Of a stretch of 64,000 nt of DNA, positions 20,553-27,803 are shown in pieces; the stretch's first letter is position 1; each line of letters opens with the position of its first letter. Source of the DNA: JACVRW01 sp963819635 (GTDB lineage Bacteria; Actinomycetota; Thermoleophilia; Solirubrobacterales; Thermoleophilaceae); NCBI GenBank assembly GCA_963819635.1, contig CAWFWX010000001.1, positions 1-64,000 on the forward strand, given 5' to 3'. The position numbers and the translations under genes are program-made. Below the pieces are notes generated by a model. It was not told the DNA's origin. It did not search any database and saw only the letters and a program-made list of their open reading frames with translations.

Positions 20553-21557
20553 ATGGAATCCAGCATTCAGGCCGAGCGCCTCGTCAAGGAGTTCAAGAAG
20601 GGTCCGCGCGCGGTCGACGGGATCGATCTCGAAGTCGCGAACGGTGAGATCTACGGCTTCCTCGGCCCGAACGGCGCCGGGAAGTCCACCACCGTGCACA
20701 TGCTCACCACCCTCCTCCCGCCGAGCGACGGCAGCGCCCGGGTGGCGGGGTTCGACGTCCAGCGCGAGGGCGCGCGCGTCCGCAAGCAGATCGGAGCGGC
20801 GCTCCAGGAGGCCGCGCTCGACCCCTTTCTCACCGCGAACGAGCACATGCGCCTCCAGGGCGCCCTCCACGGGCTGCGGAAGGGCGCGCGGGAGCGGCGG
20901 GGCGCCGAGTTGATCGCCCGCGTCGGGCTGGTCGAGGCCGCGGACCGCAAGGTTGGGCACCTACTCGGGAGGCATGCGCCGCAGGCTCGATCTGGCCCTC
21001 GCGCTGGTGCACGAGCCGCGCATCCTGTTTCTCGACGAGCCGACCACCGGCCTCGATCCGCAGAGCCGCAGCGCGCTCTGGGAGGAGGTCGAGCGGCTGG
21101 CGCGCCAGGACGGCGTCACCGTCTTCCTCACCACCCAGTATCTCGAGGAGGCCGACCGCCTGGCCGACCGGGTGGGCATCATCGACCACGGCCGGATCGT
21201 CGCCGAGGGTACGCCCGACGAGCTCAAGGCTGCGATCGGCGCGCCGAGCATCGAGGCCGTGCCGGCTCGGCAGGAGGACCGGGAGCGGGTGGCGGGCGTC
21301 CTGGCGCGGTTCGCCGGACCCGGCGACTGCCCGCACCCCAACGAGGACGGCGTGGCGGTGCGCCTCGACCCCGGTGGCGACACCGGGCTGACCGCAATCG
21401 TCCGCGCGCTCGACCAGGCGAGGGCATCGAGGTGGCGCATCTCCAGCTCCACGCGCCGACGCTCGACGACGTCTTCCTCGAGAAGACCGGCCGCAGTCTC
21501 GAGGGCTCGGGCGAGGACGAGGAGGAGCCCACCGAGCCGACGCCCGTCGCGGCGTGA
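20553..21557 (+). CDS. ABC transporter ATP-binding protein, ABC-2/drug-export type (two frameshifts)
   Basis: ATPase of an ABC-2 exporter. ATG 20553 gives MESSIQAERLVKEFKKG. Walker A is GPNGAGKST, signature YSGGMRRRLDLALAL, Walker B ILFLDEPTTGLDPQS, H-loop LTTQYLEEAD. The C-terminal part LHAPTLDDVFLEKTGRSLEG is the typical DrrA-like tail. The frame breaks near 20953 (one extra G) and 21420 (one base missing), after which it returns to the original frame and stops at 21557. The stop overlaps the first permease by four bases. The two permeases that follow form a heterodimeric membrane unit, so the system resembles DrrAB-type drug or lipid exporters. Substrate unknown. Confidence 0.88.
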   Translation: MESSIQAERLVKEFKKGPRAVDGIDLEVANGEIYGFLGPNGAGKSTTVHMLTTLLPPSDGSARVAGFDVQREGARVRKQIGAALQEAALDPFLTANEHMRLQGALHGLRKGARERRGAELIARVGLVEAADRKVGHLLGRHAPQARSGPRAGARAAHPVSRRADHRPRSAEPQRALGGGRAAGAPGRRHRLPHHPVSRGGRPPGRPGGHHRPRPDRRRGYARRAQGCDRRAEHRGRAGSAGGPGAGGGRPGAVRRTRRLPAPQRGRRGGAPRPRWRHRADRNRPRARPGEGIEVAHLQLHAPTLDDVFLEKTGRSLEGSGEDEEEPTEPTPVAA

Positions 21558-22333
21558 GCGCGGGCTTCGCCACCCAGGTCGGAGCTGTCGCCTGGCGCTC
21601 CGTCGTTCGCACGGCGCGCCAGCCCGCGCAGGTCGTGCCGGCGATCGTGTTCCCGCTGTTCCTGCTCGCGATCAACGCGGGCGGGCTCGACGCGGCCACC
21701 GGGCTGCCGAACTTCCCGACGGACTCCTACCTGACATTTGCGCTTGCGGTCCCGTTCATCCAGGGCGGCCTGTTCGCGGTGATGAACGGCGGCACCGACC
21801 TGGCGAGGGACATCGAGACCGGTTTTCTCAACAGGCTTTCGCTCACTCCGCTGAGCGGCGCGGCGCTGATCGCCGGGCAGCTGGCCGGGGTCGTGGTGCT
21901 TGGCGTGGTCCAGGCCGTCTTCTTCTTGAGCGTCGGGCTGGCCGCCGGGGCCGGCTTCGAGGCGGGGGTGGCCGGCCTACCCGTGCTGTTCGCGCTGTCG
22001 CTGGCGATCGTGTTCGCGTGCGGCTGCATCGGCATGTTCGTCGCGCTTCGGCTCGGCAACGGCGAGGCGGTGCAGGGGATGTTCCCGCTCTTCTTCGTGT
22101 TCCTTTTCCTGTCCTCGATGGCGCTGCCGCGCGACATGATCGAGCAGGACTGGTTCCAGACGGTCGCGACGCTGAACCCCTTCAGCTATCTGATCGAGGG
22201 CGTCCGCAGCCTCTTCATCACCGGCTTCGACGGCGAGGCCCTGGCGCTCGCGTTCGGCTTTGCGCTGGTGATAGGGGCGGTCTTCCTCGCCGGCGCGGCC
22301 GCGTCGCTGCGGCTGAGGATCACGCGCACATGA
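21554..22333 (+). CDS. ABC-2 type transporter permease
   Basis: 259 residues, GTG start overlapping the ATPase stop (GTGA). Six membrane segments in the ABC-2 pattern, including VVPAIVFPLFLLAINAGGL, LIAGQLAGVVVLGVVQAVFF, VLFALSLAIVFACGCIGMFV, and PLFFVFLFLSSMALP followed by FQTVATLNPFSYLIEGVRSL, the conserved last-loop signature of ABC-2 permeases. A C-terminal segment ends in RLRITRT. Intact. It pairs with the following permease, whose ATG overlaps this stop. Confidence 0.87.
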   Translation: MSAGFATQVGAVAWRSVVRTARQPAQVVPAIVFPLFLLAINAGGLDAATGLPNFPTDSYLTFALAVPFIQGGLFAVMNGGTDLARDIETGFLNRLSLTPLSGAALIAGQLAGVVVLGVVQAVFFLSVGLAAGAGFEAGVAGLPVLFALSLAIVFACGCIGMFVALRLGNGEAVQGMFPLFFVFLFLSSMALPRDMIEQDWFQTVATLNPFSYLIEGVRSLFITGFDGEALALAFGFALVIGAVFLAGAAASLRLRITRT

Positions 22334-23109
22334 CCGGCGCCGGCTTTCGGTCCGTCGCGCTCGCGGTGGCCTGGCGGAACAGCCACAACTTCTTCACCAA
22401 CCCGGCGCTCATCCTGCCGGCGTTGATGTTCCCGCTGTTCTTCTTCACGGCCTTCGCGGGCGGGCTGTCGCGCATCGACCAGGCACCCGGGTTCGAGTAC
22501 GAGGCGGGCTACACGGCCTTCCAGTTCGGGTTCGTGCTGCTGCAGGCGTCCGCCTTCGGCGGCGTGTTCACCGGCTTCGCGATCGCGCGCGACTTCGAAT
22601 CGGGCTTCGGCCGGCGGATGATGCTCGCCGCCCCGCAGCGAAGCGCGATCCTGGCCGGCTACGCACTGGGAGCCCTCACCCGGGCGCTGTTCATCGGCGG
22701 GGTCCTGTTTGCGGTCGCGCTAGCCGCCGGCATGAACGTCGAGGGCGGCGGGGTCGACCTCGTCGGGCTGGTCGGGCTCGCGTTGTTCGTCAACGCCGCC
22801 GCGCTCATGTTCTCGGCGGGGATCGCATTCCGGTTCCGGTCCCTGCAGGCGGGGCCACTGATGCAGACGCCGACCTTCCTGGCGCTGTTCCTGGCGCCGG
22901 TCTACGTCCCCGTCGACCTGCTCCATGGCTGGATCCAGTCCGTCGCCGAGGTCAACCCGATCACGACACTGCTGGACGCCGCGCGCAGCCTGCTGGCCGG
23001 AGCGCCGGAGGACGTCGGGCTGGCCTTCGCGGTCGCGGGCGGACTGGTCGCTCTCTTCTTGGTCTGGGCGCTTCGCGGGGTGCGCAGCGCCGAAACCGCC
23101 GGCGGGTAG
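22330..23109 (+). CDS. ABC-2 type transporter permease (second subunit)
   Basis: 259 residues. ATG 22330 overlaps the preceding stop (ATGA). Same architecture as its neighbour: PALILPALMFPLFFFTAFAG, FQFGFVLLQASAFGGVFTGF, a central amphipathic loop (IARDFESGFGRRMMLAAPQR) and the late motif IQSVAEVNPITTLLDAARSL. Equal length and shared motifs suggest the two permeases arose by duplication and work as a heterodimer with the upstream ATPase. Intact. Confidence 0.87.
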   Translation: MTGAGFRSVALAVAWRNSHNFFTNPALILPALMFPLFFFTAFAGGLSRIDQAPGFEYEAGYTAFQFGFVLLQASAFGGVFTGFAIARDFESGFGRRMMLAAPQRSAILAGYALGALTRALFIGGVLFAVALAAGMNVEGGGVDLVGLVGLALFVNAAALMFSAGIAFRFRSLQAGPLMQTPTFLALFLAPVYVPVDLLHGWIQSVAEVNPITTLLDAARSLLAGAPEDVGLAFAVAGGLVALFLVWALRGVRSAETAGG

Positions 23110-23120
23110 CCTGTACCCGC

Positions 23121-23519
23121 ATGGGGATCGAGAAGGGCGACGGTTTCGCGCTCGGCACGCTCGAGGACATGGGCGATGGGCCGGGATTCCGCAAGGTCCG
23201 CCGCGAGCTCGACGTGACGGCGTTCGGGGTCAACGCGATCGTCCTGCCGGCGGGTTTCGATCCGGGCTTCCACTACCACGACGAACAGGAGGAGCTCTAC
23301 TTCGTGCACCAGGGCGAGGTCGAGTTCGAGTTCGGCGACGGCTCGCACCACCGGCTCGGGCCCGGCGGCGTGGTGCGCGTCGACCCCTCGACCCACCGCA
23401 AGTTCAGGAACGTGGGGGACGACGACGTGGTGATGCTGGTCGCGGGTGGCAAGAACGGCTACGTAGGTCGGGATGGCCAGCTTCCAGAGGGTGAGCAGAG
23501 GCTTCCCGGCCCGCATTAG
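23121..23519 (+). CDS. Cupin-domain protein
   Basis: 132 residues, ATG 23121. Cupin motif 1 is FHYHDEQEELYFVHQGEVEF with candidate metal ligands His, His and Glu; motif 2 contains GGVVRVDPSTHRKFRN. Small single-domain cupins bind a metal or small molecule and serve as sensors, isomerases or dioxygenase-like enzymes; the reaction here cannot be told. It starts 11 bases after the exporter operon and its last 47 bases overlap the next gene in another frame, so co-transcription is likely. Confidence 0.8.
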   Translation: MGIEKGDGFALGTLEDMGDGPGFRKVRRELDVTAFGVNAIVLPAGFDPGFHYHDEQEELYFVHQGEVEFEFGDGSHHRLGPGGVVRVDPSTHRKFRNVGDDDVVMLVAGGKNGYVGRDGQLPEGEQRLPGPH

Positions 23520-24450
23520 GGCGACGCTCGTCGTCGGGCTGATCGCGGCGGTGGGCGTTGCCGCGCTGGCCGAGGGACAGCGGCTGCCCGGCGCGCCCAA
23601 GTGCCCGGTCTTCCCGCGCTCGAGTCACTGGAACCAGCGCGTGGACCAGCTGCCGGTCCATCCCAACTCCGACGCGATCGTGAGCAGCGTCGGCGTCGAA
23701 GCGAACCTTCATCCGGACTTCGGCTCGGGCCTCTATGAGGGGCGGCCGTTCGGCATCCCCTACGGCACGGTTCCCAAGAACCAGCGGCGCGTGCCGGTCT
23801 CGTTCGAGACTGCGGACGAGTCCGACCGCGGCCCGTATCCGATTCCGCCCAACGTGCCGATCGAGGGCGGCCCCGACGCGGACGGCGACCGTCACGTCGT
23901 GATCGTGGACAGGCGTCGCTGCAAGCTCTACGAGCTGTTCGCGGCCTACCCGGATGGTGGGGGCGCGCGCTGGCGTGCGGGCTCGGGTGCGATTTGGAAC
24001 CTGCGCTCAAATCGGCTGAGGCCCGCCGGCTGGACGTCCGCCGACGCCGCCGGGCTACCCATCCTGCCGGGGCTGGCCCGCTACTACGAGGTCAAGCGCG
24101 GCCGAATCGACCACGCGCTGCGGGTGACCGCGCCGCGATCGCGCCGGGAGTACATCTACCCGGCACGGCACGTCGCCTCGAATTCCACCGACCCCGACCT
24201 GCCGGCGATGGGCCAGCGGTTCCGTCTCAAGGCCGGCTATGACACGAGTGGCTTTCCGCACCAGGCACGGATCATCCTCGAAGGGCTCAAGCGCTACGGG
24301 ATGATCATGTCCGACCACGGATCCCCCTGGTACATCAGCGGCGCCCCGCACGGCGGCTGGAGCAACGACGAGCTGAACACGCTGAAGCAGGTGCCGGGGA
24401 GCGCCTTCGAGGTCGTCGACACCGGCGCCCTACCCCGGCCGCGCCGATGA
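23473..24450 (+). CDS. Conserved secreted protein of unknown function
   Basis: 325 residues, ATG 23473 inside the cupin gene. The N-terminal hydrophobic run IRATLVVGLIAAVGVAALAE is a signal peptide or anchor. Recognisable elements are CPVFPRSSHWNQRVDQLPVH, the central HVVIVDRRRCKLYELFAAYP, an IWNLRSNRLRPAGWTSADA stretch, and SDHGSPWYISGAPHGGW near the end. Two cysteines could form a disulphide. The charged and aromatic clusters with single His and Asp residues look like a substrate pocket, but I do not recognise a catalytic signature, so no enzyme class is given. The stop overlaps the next gene by four bases (ATGA). Confidence 0.65.
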   Translation: MASFQRVSRGFPARIRATLVVGLIAAVGVAALAEGQRLPGAPKCPVFPRSSHWNQRVDQLPVHPNSDAIVSSVGVEANLHPDFGSGLYEGRPFGIPYGTVPKNQRRVPVSFETADESDRGPYPIPPNVPIEGGPDADGDRHVVIVDRRRCKLYELFAAYPDGGGARWRAGSGAIWNLRSNRLRPAGWTSADAAGLPILPGLARYYEVKRGRIDHALRVTAPRSRREYIYPARHVASNSTDPDLPAMGQRFRLKAGYDTSGFPHQARIILEGLKRYGMIMSDHGSPWYISGAPHGGWSNDELNTLKQVPGSAFEVVDTGALPRPRR

Positions 24451-24803
24451 GCGAGCAAGGAATCGGAGAGGCGGCGGCCGCCGTCTCGAACGGCATCGTG
24501 CAGCTGTTCGCCGAGCACTACGGCCGCGGTCCGACGCGGGCCAAGACCTACGTTCTCGACGACCGCTTCGTGGTCACCGTGATCGAGGACACTCTGACGA
24601 CGGTCGAGCAGACCCTCGTCGACGCGGGGCGCGAGGCGCTGGTGCGCGAGGTGCGGCTCACCTTCCAGGAGTCGATGGCGGACGCCTTCAAGGGCGTCGT
24701 CGAGCGCGAGCTCGGCCGGAAGGTCGTGGCTTACCACAGCCAGATCACCTTCCGGCCCGACATCGGCTTCGAGGTGTTCGTCCTCGCCGACGGCCCCGAC
24801 TAG
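24447..24803 (+). CDS. DUF2294 family protein
   Basis: 118 residues, ATG overlapping the previous stop. Matches the DUF2294 pattern: an N-terminal helix (AAAAVSNGIVQLFAEHYGRG), then TYVLDDRFVVTVIEDTLTTV, EALVREVRLTFQESMADAF and a closing VVAYHSQITFRPDIGFEVFV. No signal peptide or membrane segment. The family has no settled function; members are often found near stress or envelope genes, as here. It converges with the small acidic gene, four bases overlapping at the stops. Confidence 0.75.
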   Translation: MSEQGIGEAAAAVSNGIVQLFAEHYGRGPTRAKTYVLDDRFVVTVIEDTLTTVEQTLVDAGREALVREVRLTFQESMADAFKGVVERELGRKVVAYHSQITFRPDIGFEVFVLADGPD

Positions 24804-24949
24804 CCGTCGTCCTCCTCGGGCCGGTCGCCTCGCGGGTAGATCTCACCGGTTCCGTGCGGACCCGGGGCGTCCGAGTGCTCGTCCTCCTGCCCCGCGGGCT
24901 CGGCCGCCTCGTCGGGAACCTCGGACGCTTCGCGCTTCTTCTCCTCCAT
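24800..24949 (-). CDS. Small acidic hypothetical protein (49 aa)
   Basis: ATG 24949 follows an excellent Shine-Dalgarno (AAGGAGG, four bases before the start on the minus strand), which decides this start over an in-frame one at 25027. The product MEEKKREASEVPDEAAEPAG... is rich in Glu, Asp, Pro and Gly with no hydrophobic core, so probably disordered. No family recognised. It diverges from the DUF892 gene, with 49 bases between them that hold a SigB-like promoter for that gene. Confidence 0.55.
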   Translation of the reverse strand: MEEKKREASEVPDEAAEPAGQEDEHSDAPGPHGTGEIYPRGDRPEEDDG

Positions 24950-24964
24950 CTGCCTCCTTCGGGT

Positions 24965-24989
24965 GCTTAGACGGGCCATACCCGGGTAG
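24965..24989 (+). promoter_or_regulatory. SigB/SigF-like promoter upstream of the DUF892 gene
   Basis: GCTTAG (24965-24970), 13 bases, GGGTAG (24984-24989). This fits the GTTT / GGGTAT consensus of stress sigma factors of the SigB/SigF group. The predicted start is about four bases before ATG 24999, implying a near-leaderless message. Confidence 0.5.
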
Positions 24990-24998
24990 CGAAGCTGC

Positions 24999-25634
24999 AT
25001 GCCCGAACTCAAAGCAAGAGACGCCAAGCTGATTCAGTACCTGAACGAGGCCTACGGCAAGGAGAAGGAGCTCGAGACCGCGCTGCAGGCTCACATCGCG
25101 ATGACGACCCGCCCGCCCTACAAGAAGCGGCTGCAGCAGCACCTCAGTGAGACCAAGCGCCATGCGCGCGAGGTGCAGAAGCGGATCAAGCAGCTGGGCG
25201 GGCGCGCCGAGATCGTTCCTGCGCCGGGGCCGGTGGGCGACGCCGCCTCCGCCGTCGCGTCGGCGGCCAACAAGGCGGTGGCCGCGGCCAAGGGCCCGCT
25301 CCACACCCTGCGCGGCACCGGCGAGGAAGAGAAGCTCCTCAAGAACGCCAAGACGGAGTATTGGAACGAGGCCGAGGAGATCGCCACCTACAGCGCGATA
25401 GAGACCCTGGCCGAGAGCGTCGGAGATCGCGAGACCGCCCAGCTCGCCCGTGCGATCAAGCGCGAGGAGCAGCGGATGCAAGCTTTCCTCGAGCGGCTGA
25501 TCCCGCAGCTCACGAAGGCCGTCGCCCGCGCGGAGATCCCCGCGGCGGAGCGCAACGGCGGAGCGAGCCGGCACCGGACGCGCAAGCGCTCGTCCGCGAA
25601 GCGGTCCAAGTCGTCGCGGAAGCGGTCCGGCTAG
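24999..25634 (+). CDS. DUF892 (YciF-like) ferritin-fold protein with basic C-terminal tail
   Basis: 211 residues. The helical core (DAKLIQYLNEAYGKEKELET, HLSETKRHAREVQKRIKQLG, EAEEIATYSAIETLAESVGD, REEQRMQAFLERLIPQLTKA) is that of DUF892, a ferritin-like four-helix family linked to stress responses. An Ala-rich linker (AASAVASAANKAVAAAKG) lies between helices 2 and 3. The last 25 residues (RHRTRKRSSAKRSKSSRKRS) are almost all Arg, Lys and Ser, like a histone tail, and could bind DNA. Candidate metal-binding Glu and His residues are present, but a full di-iron set cannot be confirmed by eye. Confidence 0.8.
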   Translation: MPELKARDAKLIQYLNEAYGKEKELETALQAHIAMTTRPPYKKRLQQHLSETKRHAREVQKRIKQLGGRAEIVPAPGPVGDAASAVASAANKAVAAAKGPLHTLRGTGEEEKLLKNAKTEYWNEAEEIATYSAIETLAESVGDRETAQLARAIKREEQRMQAFLERLIPQLTKAVARAEIPAAERNGGASRHRTRKRSSAKRSKSSRKRSG

Positions 25635-25651
25635 CTACGCCGCTGAAAACC

Positions 25652-25678
25652 GTCTTACCCTCGATCCCGGACGGGTAC
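25652..25678 (+). promoter_or_regulatory. SigB/SigF-like promoter upstream of the YihY-family gene
   Basis: GTCTTA (25652-25657), 15 bases, GGGTAC (25673-25678), close to the stress-sigma consensus. The expected start near 25684 is only about five bases before ATG 25689. Confidence 0.5.
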
Positions 25679-25688
25679 TTTGGGGGTC

Positions 25689-26570
25689 ATGCTGCTCGAC
25701 ACCCTCCGGCGAACCGTGCGGGAGTTCCGCGACGACAACCTGACCGATTGGGCCGCGGCCCTCACCTACTACGCCCTCCTGTCGATCTTTCCCGCGCTGA
25801 TTGCCCTGGTGTCGATAGTCGGACTCGTCGGGGACTCGAAGGAGGTCACCGACACCCTCACGGAGATCGTGACCTCGATCGGCCCGTCGTCGGCGGCCGA
25901 CACCTTCTCGGGCCCGATCGAGTCGGTCACCTCCAACCGTGGCGCGGCCGGCGCTCTCTTCGTAGTCGGTATCGCCCTGGCGCTGTGGACGGCCTCCGGG
26001 TACGTCGGAGCGTTCATGCGGGCCTCGAACGCCATCTACGAGGTGGATGAGGGTCGCTCCTTCTGGAAGCTGCGACCGCTTCAGCTCCTGATCACGCTGG
26101 TCTGCATCCTGCTCCTGGCGATCACGGTTGTCGCACTCGTGGCCACCGGGCCGCTTGCCGAGGCGATCGGCGAGGCGATCGGCGTCAGCGATCAGGCCGT
26201 GACGGTCTGGAACCTGGCGAAGTGGCCGGTCCTGCTGATGGTCGTCCTGACGATCATCGCCGTGCTCTACTACACGTCTCCGAACGCCCGCCTGCCCGGA
26301 TTTCGCTGGATAACCCCAGGCGCAGTGCTCGCCGTGACCCTGTGGATCGTCGCATCGCTGGCCTTCGCCTTCTATGTCGCGAACTTCGGCTCGTACGACA
26401 AGACCTACGGCACTCTCGGCGGGGTCGTGACGTTCCTCGTCTGGCTCTGGATCACGAACGTCGCGGTCCTCCTCGGCGCCGAGCTGAACGCGGAGCTGGA
26501 GCGCAGCCGTGAGCTCGCGGCCGGCGTGCCCGATGCCGAGGAGGAGCTGCAGTTGCCCCAGCGCGACTGA
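25689..26570 (+). CDS. YihY/BrkB-family inner membrane protein
   Basis: 293 residues from ATG 25689; a TTG at 25680 is an alternative. Six membrane segments in the YihY pattern: AAALTYYALLSIFPALIALV, GAAGALFVVGIALALWTASG, LQLLITLVCILLLAITVVAL, WPVLLMVVLTIIAVLYYTSP, AVLAVTLWIVASLAFAFYVA and TLGGVVTFLVWLWITNVAVL. The conserved ALTYYALLSIFPAL opening, SNAIY and the SYDKTYGTLGG loop are diagnostic. Once called RNase BN, the family is now regarded as membrane proteins of unclear role, possibly transport. Its SigB-like promoter suggests stress control. Confidence 0.88.
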   Translation: MLLDTLRRTVREFRDDNLTDWAAALTYYALLSIFPALIALVSIVGLVGDSKEVTDTLTEIVTSIGPSSAADTFSGPIESVTSNRGAAGALFVVGIALALWTASGYVGAFMRASNAIYEVDEGRSFWKLRPLQLLITLVCILLLAITVVALVATGPLAEAIGEAIGVSDQAVTVWNLAKWPVLLMVVLTIIAVLYYTSPNARLPGFRWITPGAVLAVTLWIVASLAFAFYVANFGSYDKTYGTLGGVVTFLVWLWITNVAVLLGAELNAELERSRELAAGVPDAEEELQLPQRD

Positions 26571-26685
26571 CGACGCCTAGGACAACTATCCCCCGTTTGT
26601 AGTAGGTAGCGACTGCCCGAATTCAGGTACGATCTCCAGACCTTTACCGGCGAACTCCGGTGCACAACGCCGGCCGGCGGAGGGA
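26571..26685. other. Convergent intergenic gap, no gene seen
   Basis: 115 bases between convergent genes. It is less GC-rich than its surroundings at the left (ACAACTATC, GTTTGTAGTAGG) and contains CCGGCGAACTCCGG, a short inverted repeat that could help end transcription. No RNA gene or frame is supported. Confidence 0.4.
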
Positions 26686-27543
26686 TTAGGTGTTGGAATC
26701 GGCCTCGGGGGAGGCCAGCCCAGCGCCTCGGGGGGAGGATCTCTCCGCCGGAATTCGGCGGGCACGTGCGCGAGCGCGTGGGCTGGCCCAGCGAGCCAGT
26801 CGCCTTGAGGGCGGCAGCCAGCTCCGCGTTCGCGCAGGTGCCCGCCTGCTGCTAGGGCTGAACGGGCGGAACGCCTCCTCGGGCACCGTGGGAACCGTCG
26901 GCGAAGGTTCCTCGGTGGTCGGCGTCGGCTGCTCGCTGGTGGGGGCCGGCTGCTCCTCGGTCACCGTCTCAGGCGGCGGCGACTCCTCGGTCTCCTGCTG
27001 CGGCGTGGTCTGGTCCGGTGGCTGCTGTTGCTCGTCGTCGCCGTTGCCCCGGTCGCGACCGCCGAAGAGGCTCGTCTTGCGGTCGCCCTTGCCGATCGAC
27101 TCCCCGGCGATCAGCTCGGGCAGGGTGAGCGCCGCAGCCGCGATGGCGAACGCCAACACCGCGGTGACCAGGACCACCTTCGGGTGGATGCGTCCCCAAC
27201 CGCTCCTCCGCTCCGACCGGTAGACGCGCACCGGGGCGGGCTCGCCCTCGAGGTCGCGCGCGGCCCGTGCGGGCTCTTCGCCCTGGTCGTCGGGCGGCCC
27301 TGCGCCCGTCGCCTCGGGGAGGATCGCCGTGCGGTCCGTGGTCACGCGCCTCGCGATCGCCTCCGTGGGCCGGTTCAGGAGCTCGCTGACGATCGTCACG
27401 ATGACCGGCGTGAGGGCCGCCGCGATCGGCGTTCCCTGGACCCAGAACCGCGAGGTGATCAGGGCCGCCGCCAGGGAGGCGGCGCTGGCGATGATCAGCG
27501 TCCTGACCTGCAACCGGCTCTCTTCTTCCCGCGTAGAGGCCAT
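26686..27543 (-). CDS. Hypothetical membrane protein with Pro/Thr/Gln-rich extracellular region
   Basis: ATG 27543 (a GTG at 27552 is possible). Two membrane segments (LIIASAASLAAALITSRFWV with AAALTPVIVTIVSELL, and VVLVTAVLAFAIAAAALTLP) flank a cytosolic part with ARAARDLEGEPAPVRVYRSE. Outside follows a disordered Gln/Pro/Glu/Thr-rich tail (DEQQQPPDQTTPQQETEESP, PAPTSEQPTPTTEEPSP). The final 60 codons may be read in the wrong frame: another frame there (TCANAELAAALKATGSLGQP) looks more protein-like, so an indel near 26870 is likely. The antisense frame at 26690-27223 is a low-complexity shadow. Function unknown; the layout suits a cell-surface or peptidoglycan-spanning protein. Confidence 0.6.
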   Translation of the reverse strand: MASTREEESRLQVRTLIIASAASLAAALITSRFWVQGTPIAAALTPVIVTIVSELLNRPTEAIARRVTTDRTAILPEATGAGPPDDQGEEPARAARDLEGEPAPVRVYRSERRSGWGRIHPKVVLVTAVLAFAIAAAALTLPELIAGESIGKGDRKTSLFGGRDRGNGDDEQQQPPDQTTPQQETEESPPPETVTEEQPAPTSEQPTPTTEEPSPTVPTVPEEAFRPFSPSSRRAPARTRSWLPPSRRLARWASPRARARARRIPAERSSPRGAGLASPEADSNT

Positions 27544-27563
27544 GCGCCGCACGGTAGCGAGGC

Positions 27564-27588
27564 GTTTAGCCCGTTCGGGTCCCGGTAC
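27564..27588 (+). promoter_or_regulatory. SigB/SigF-like promoter facing the sugar ABC operon
   Basis: GTTTAG (27564-27569), 13 bases, CGGTAC (27583-27588). The -35 is a near-perfect stress-sigma match; the -10 differs in its first base. Transcription would start near 27594 and run about 210 bases through a chain of hairpins before the binding-protein gene. Confidence 0.45.
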
Positions 27589-27617
27589 TTACCTAAAGAC
27601 GGGTTAAGAGTTCGACC

Positions 27618-27749
27618 CCTTGGTAACTGCAAGGACCCGCCCTCAAGGGCAGGGTCGGCAGGCACAGGCCGCTTCAGCGGCCTGACAATCAAGTAGTACC
27701 CCACGGTTCCCCCGACCGAGTGGCGAGGCGCCTTCCGAGGCGCCTCGTC
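27618..27749 (+). promoter_or_regulatory. Structured leader: four consecutive hairpins upstream of the sugar ABC operon
   Basis: CCTTG/CAAGG (27618-27634, 7-base loop); GACCC-GCCC/GGGC-A-GGGTC (27634-27656, TCAA loop); CAGGCCGC/GCGGCCTG (27665-27684, TTCA loop); and CGAGGCGCCT/AGGCGCCTCG (27724-27747, TCCG loop), extendable to 27749. The last two are perfect 8- and 10-bp stems with tetraloops. They lie in the divergent gap, so they could act in either transcript. No known riboswitch consensus was recognised. They may be a regulatory leader, an attenuator, or tandem terminators lacking T tracts. Confidence 0.5.
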
Positions 27750-27803
27750 GCGCTGCTGGATTAGTTCGTCCGGCCCGGGGGTATGACGGAGCCCGAGGGG
27801 GGA

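Noticed and set aside
26690..27223. Plus-strand frame rich in Ser, Gly and Val opposite the hypothetical membrane protein
   Set aside because: The minus-strand protein has membrane segments and a plausible start. The plus frame is the mirror of its Pro/Thr/Gln tail.
27600..27690. Possible tRNA in the leader of the sugar ABC operon
   Set aside because: Several short stems occur, but there is no T-arm GTTCRA-type loop, no anticodon arm at the right distance and no acceptor pairing.
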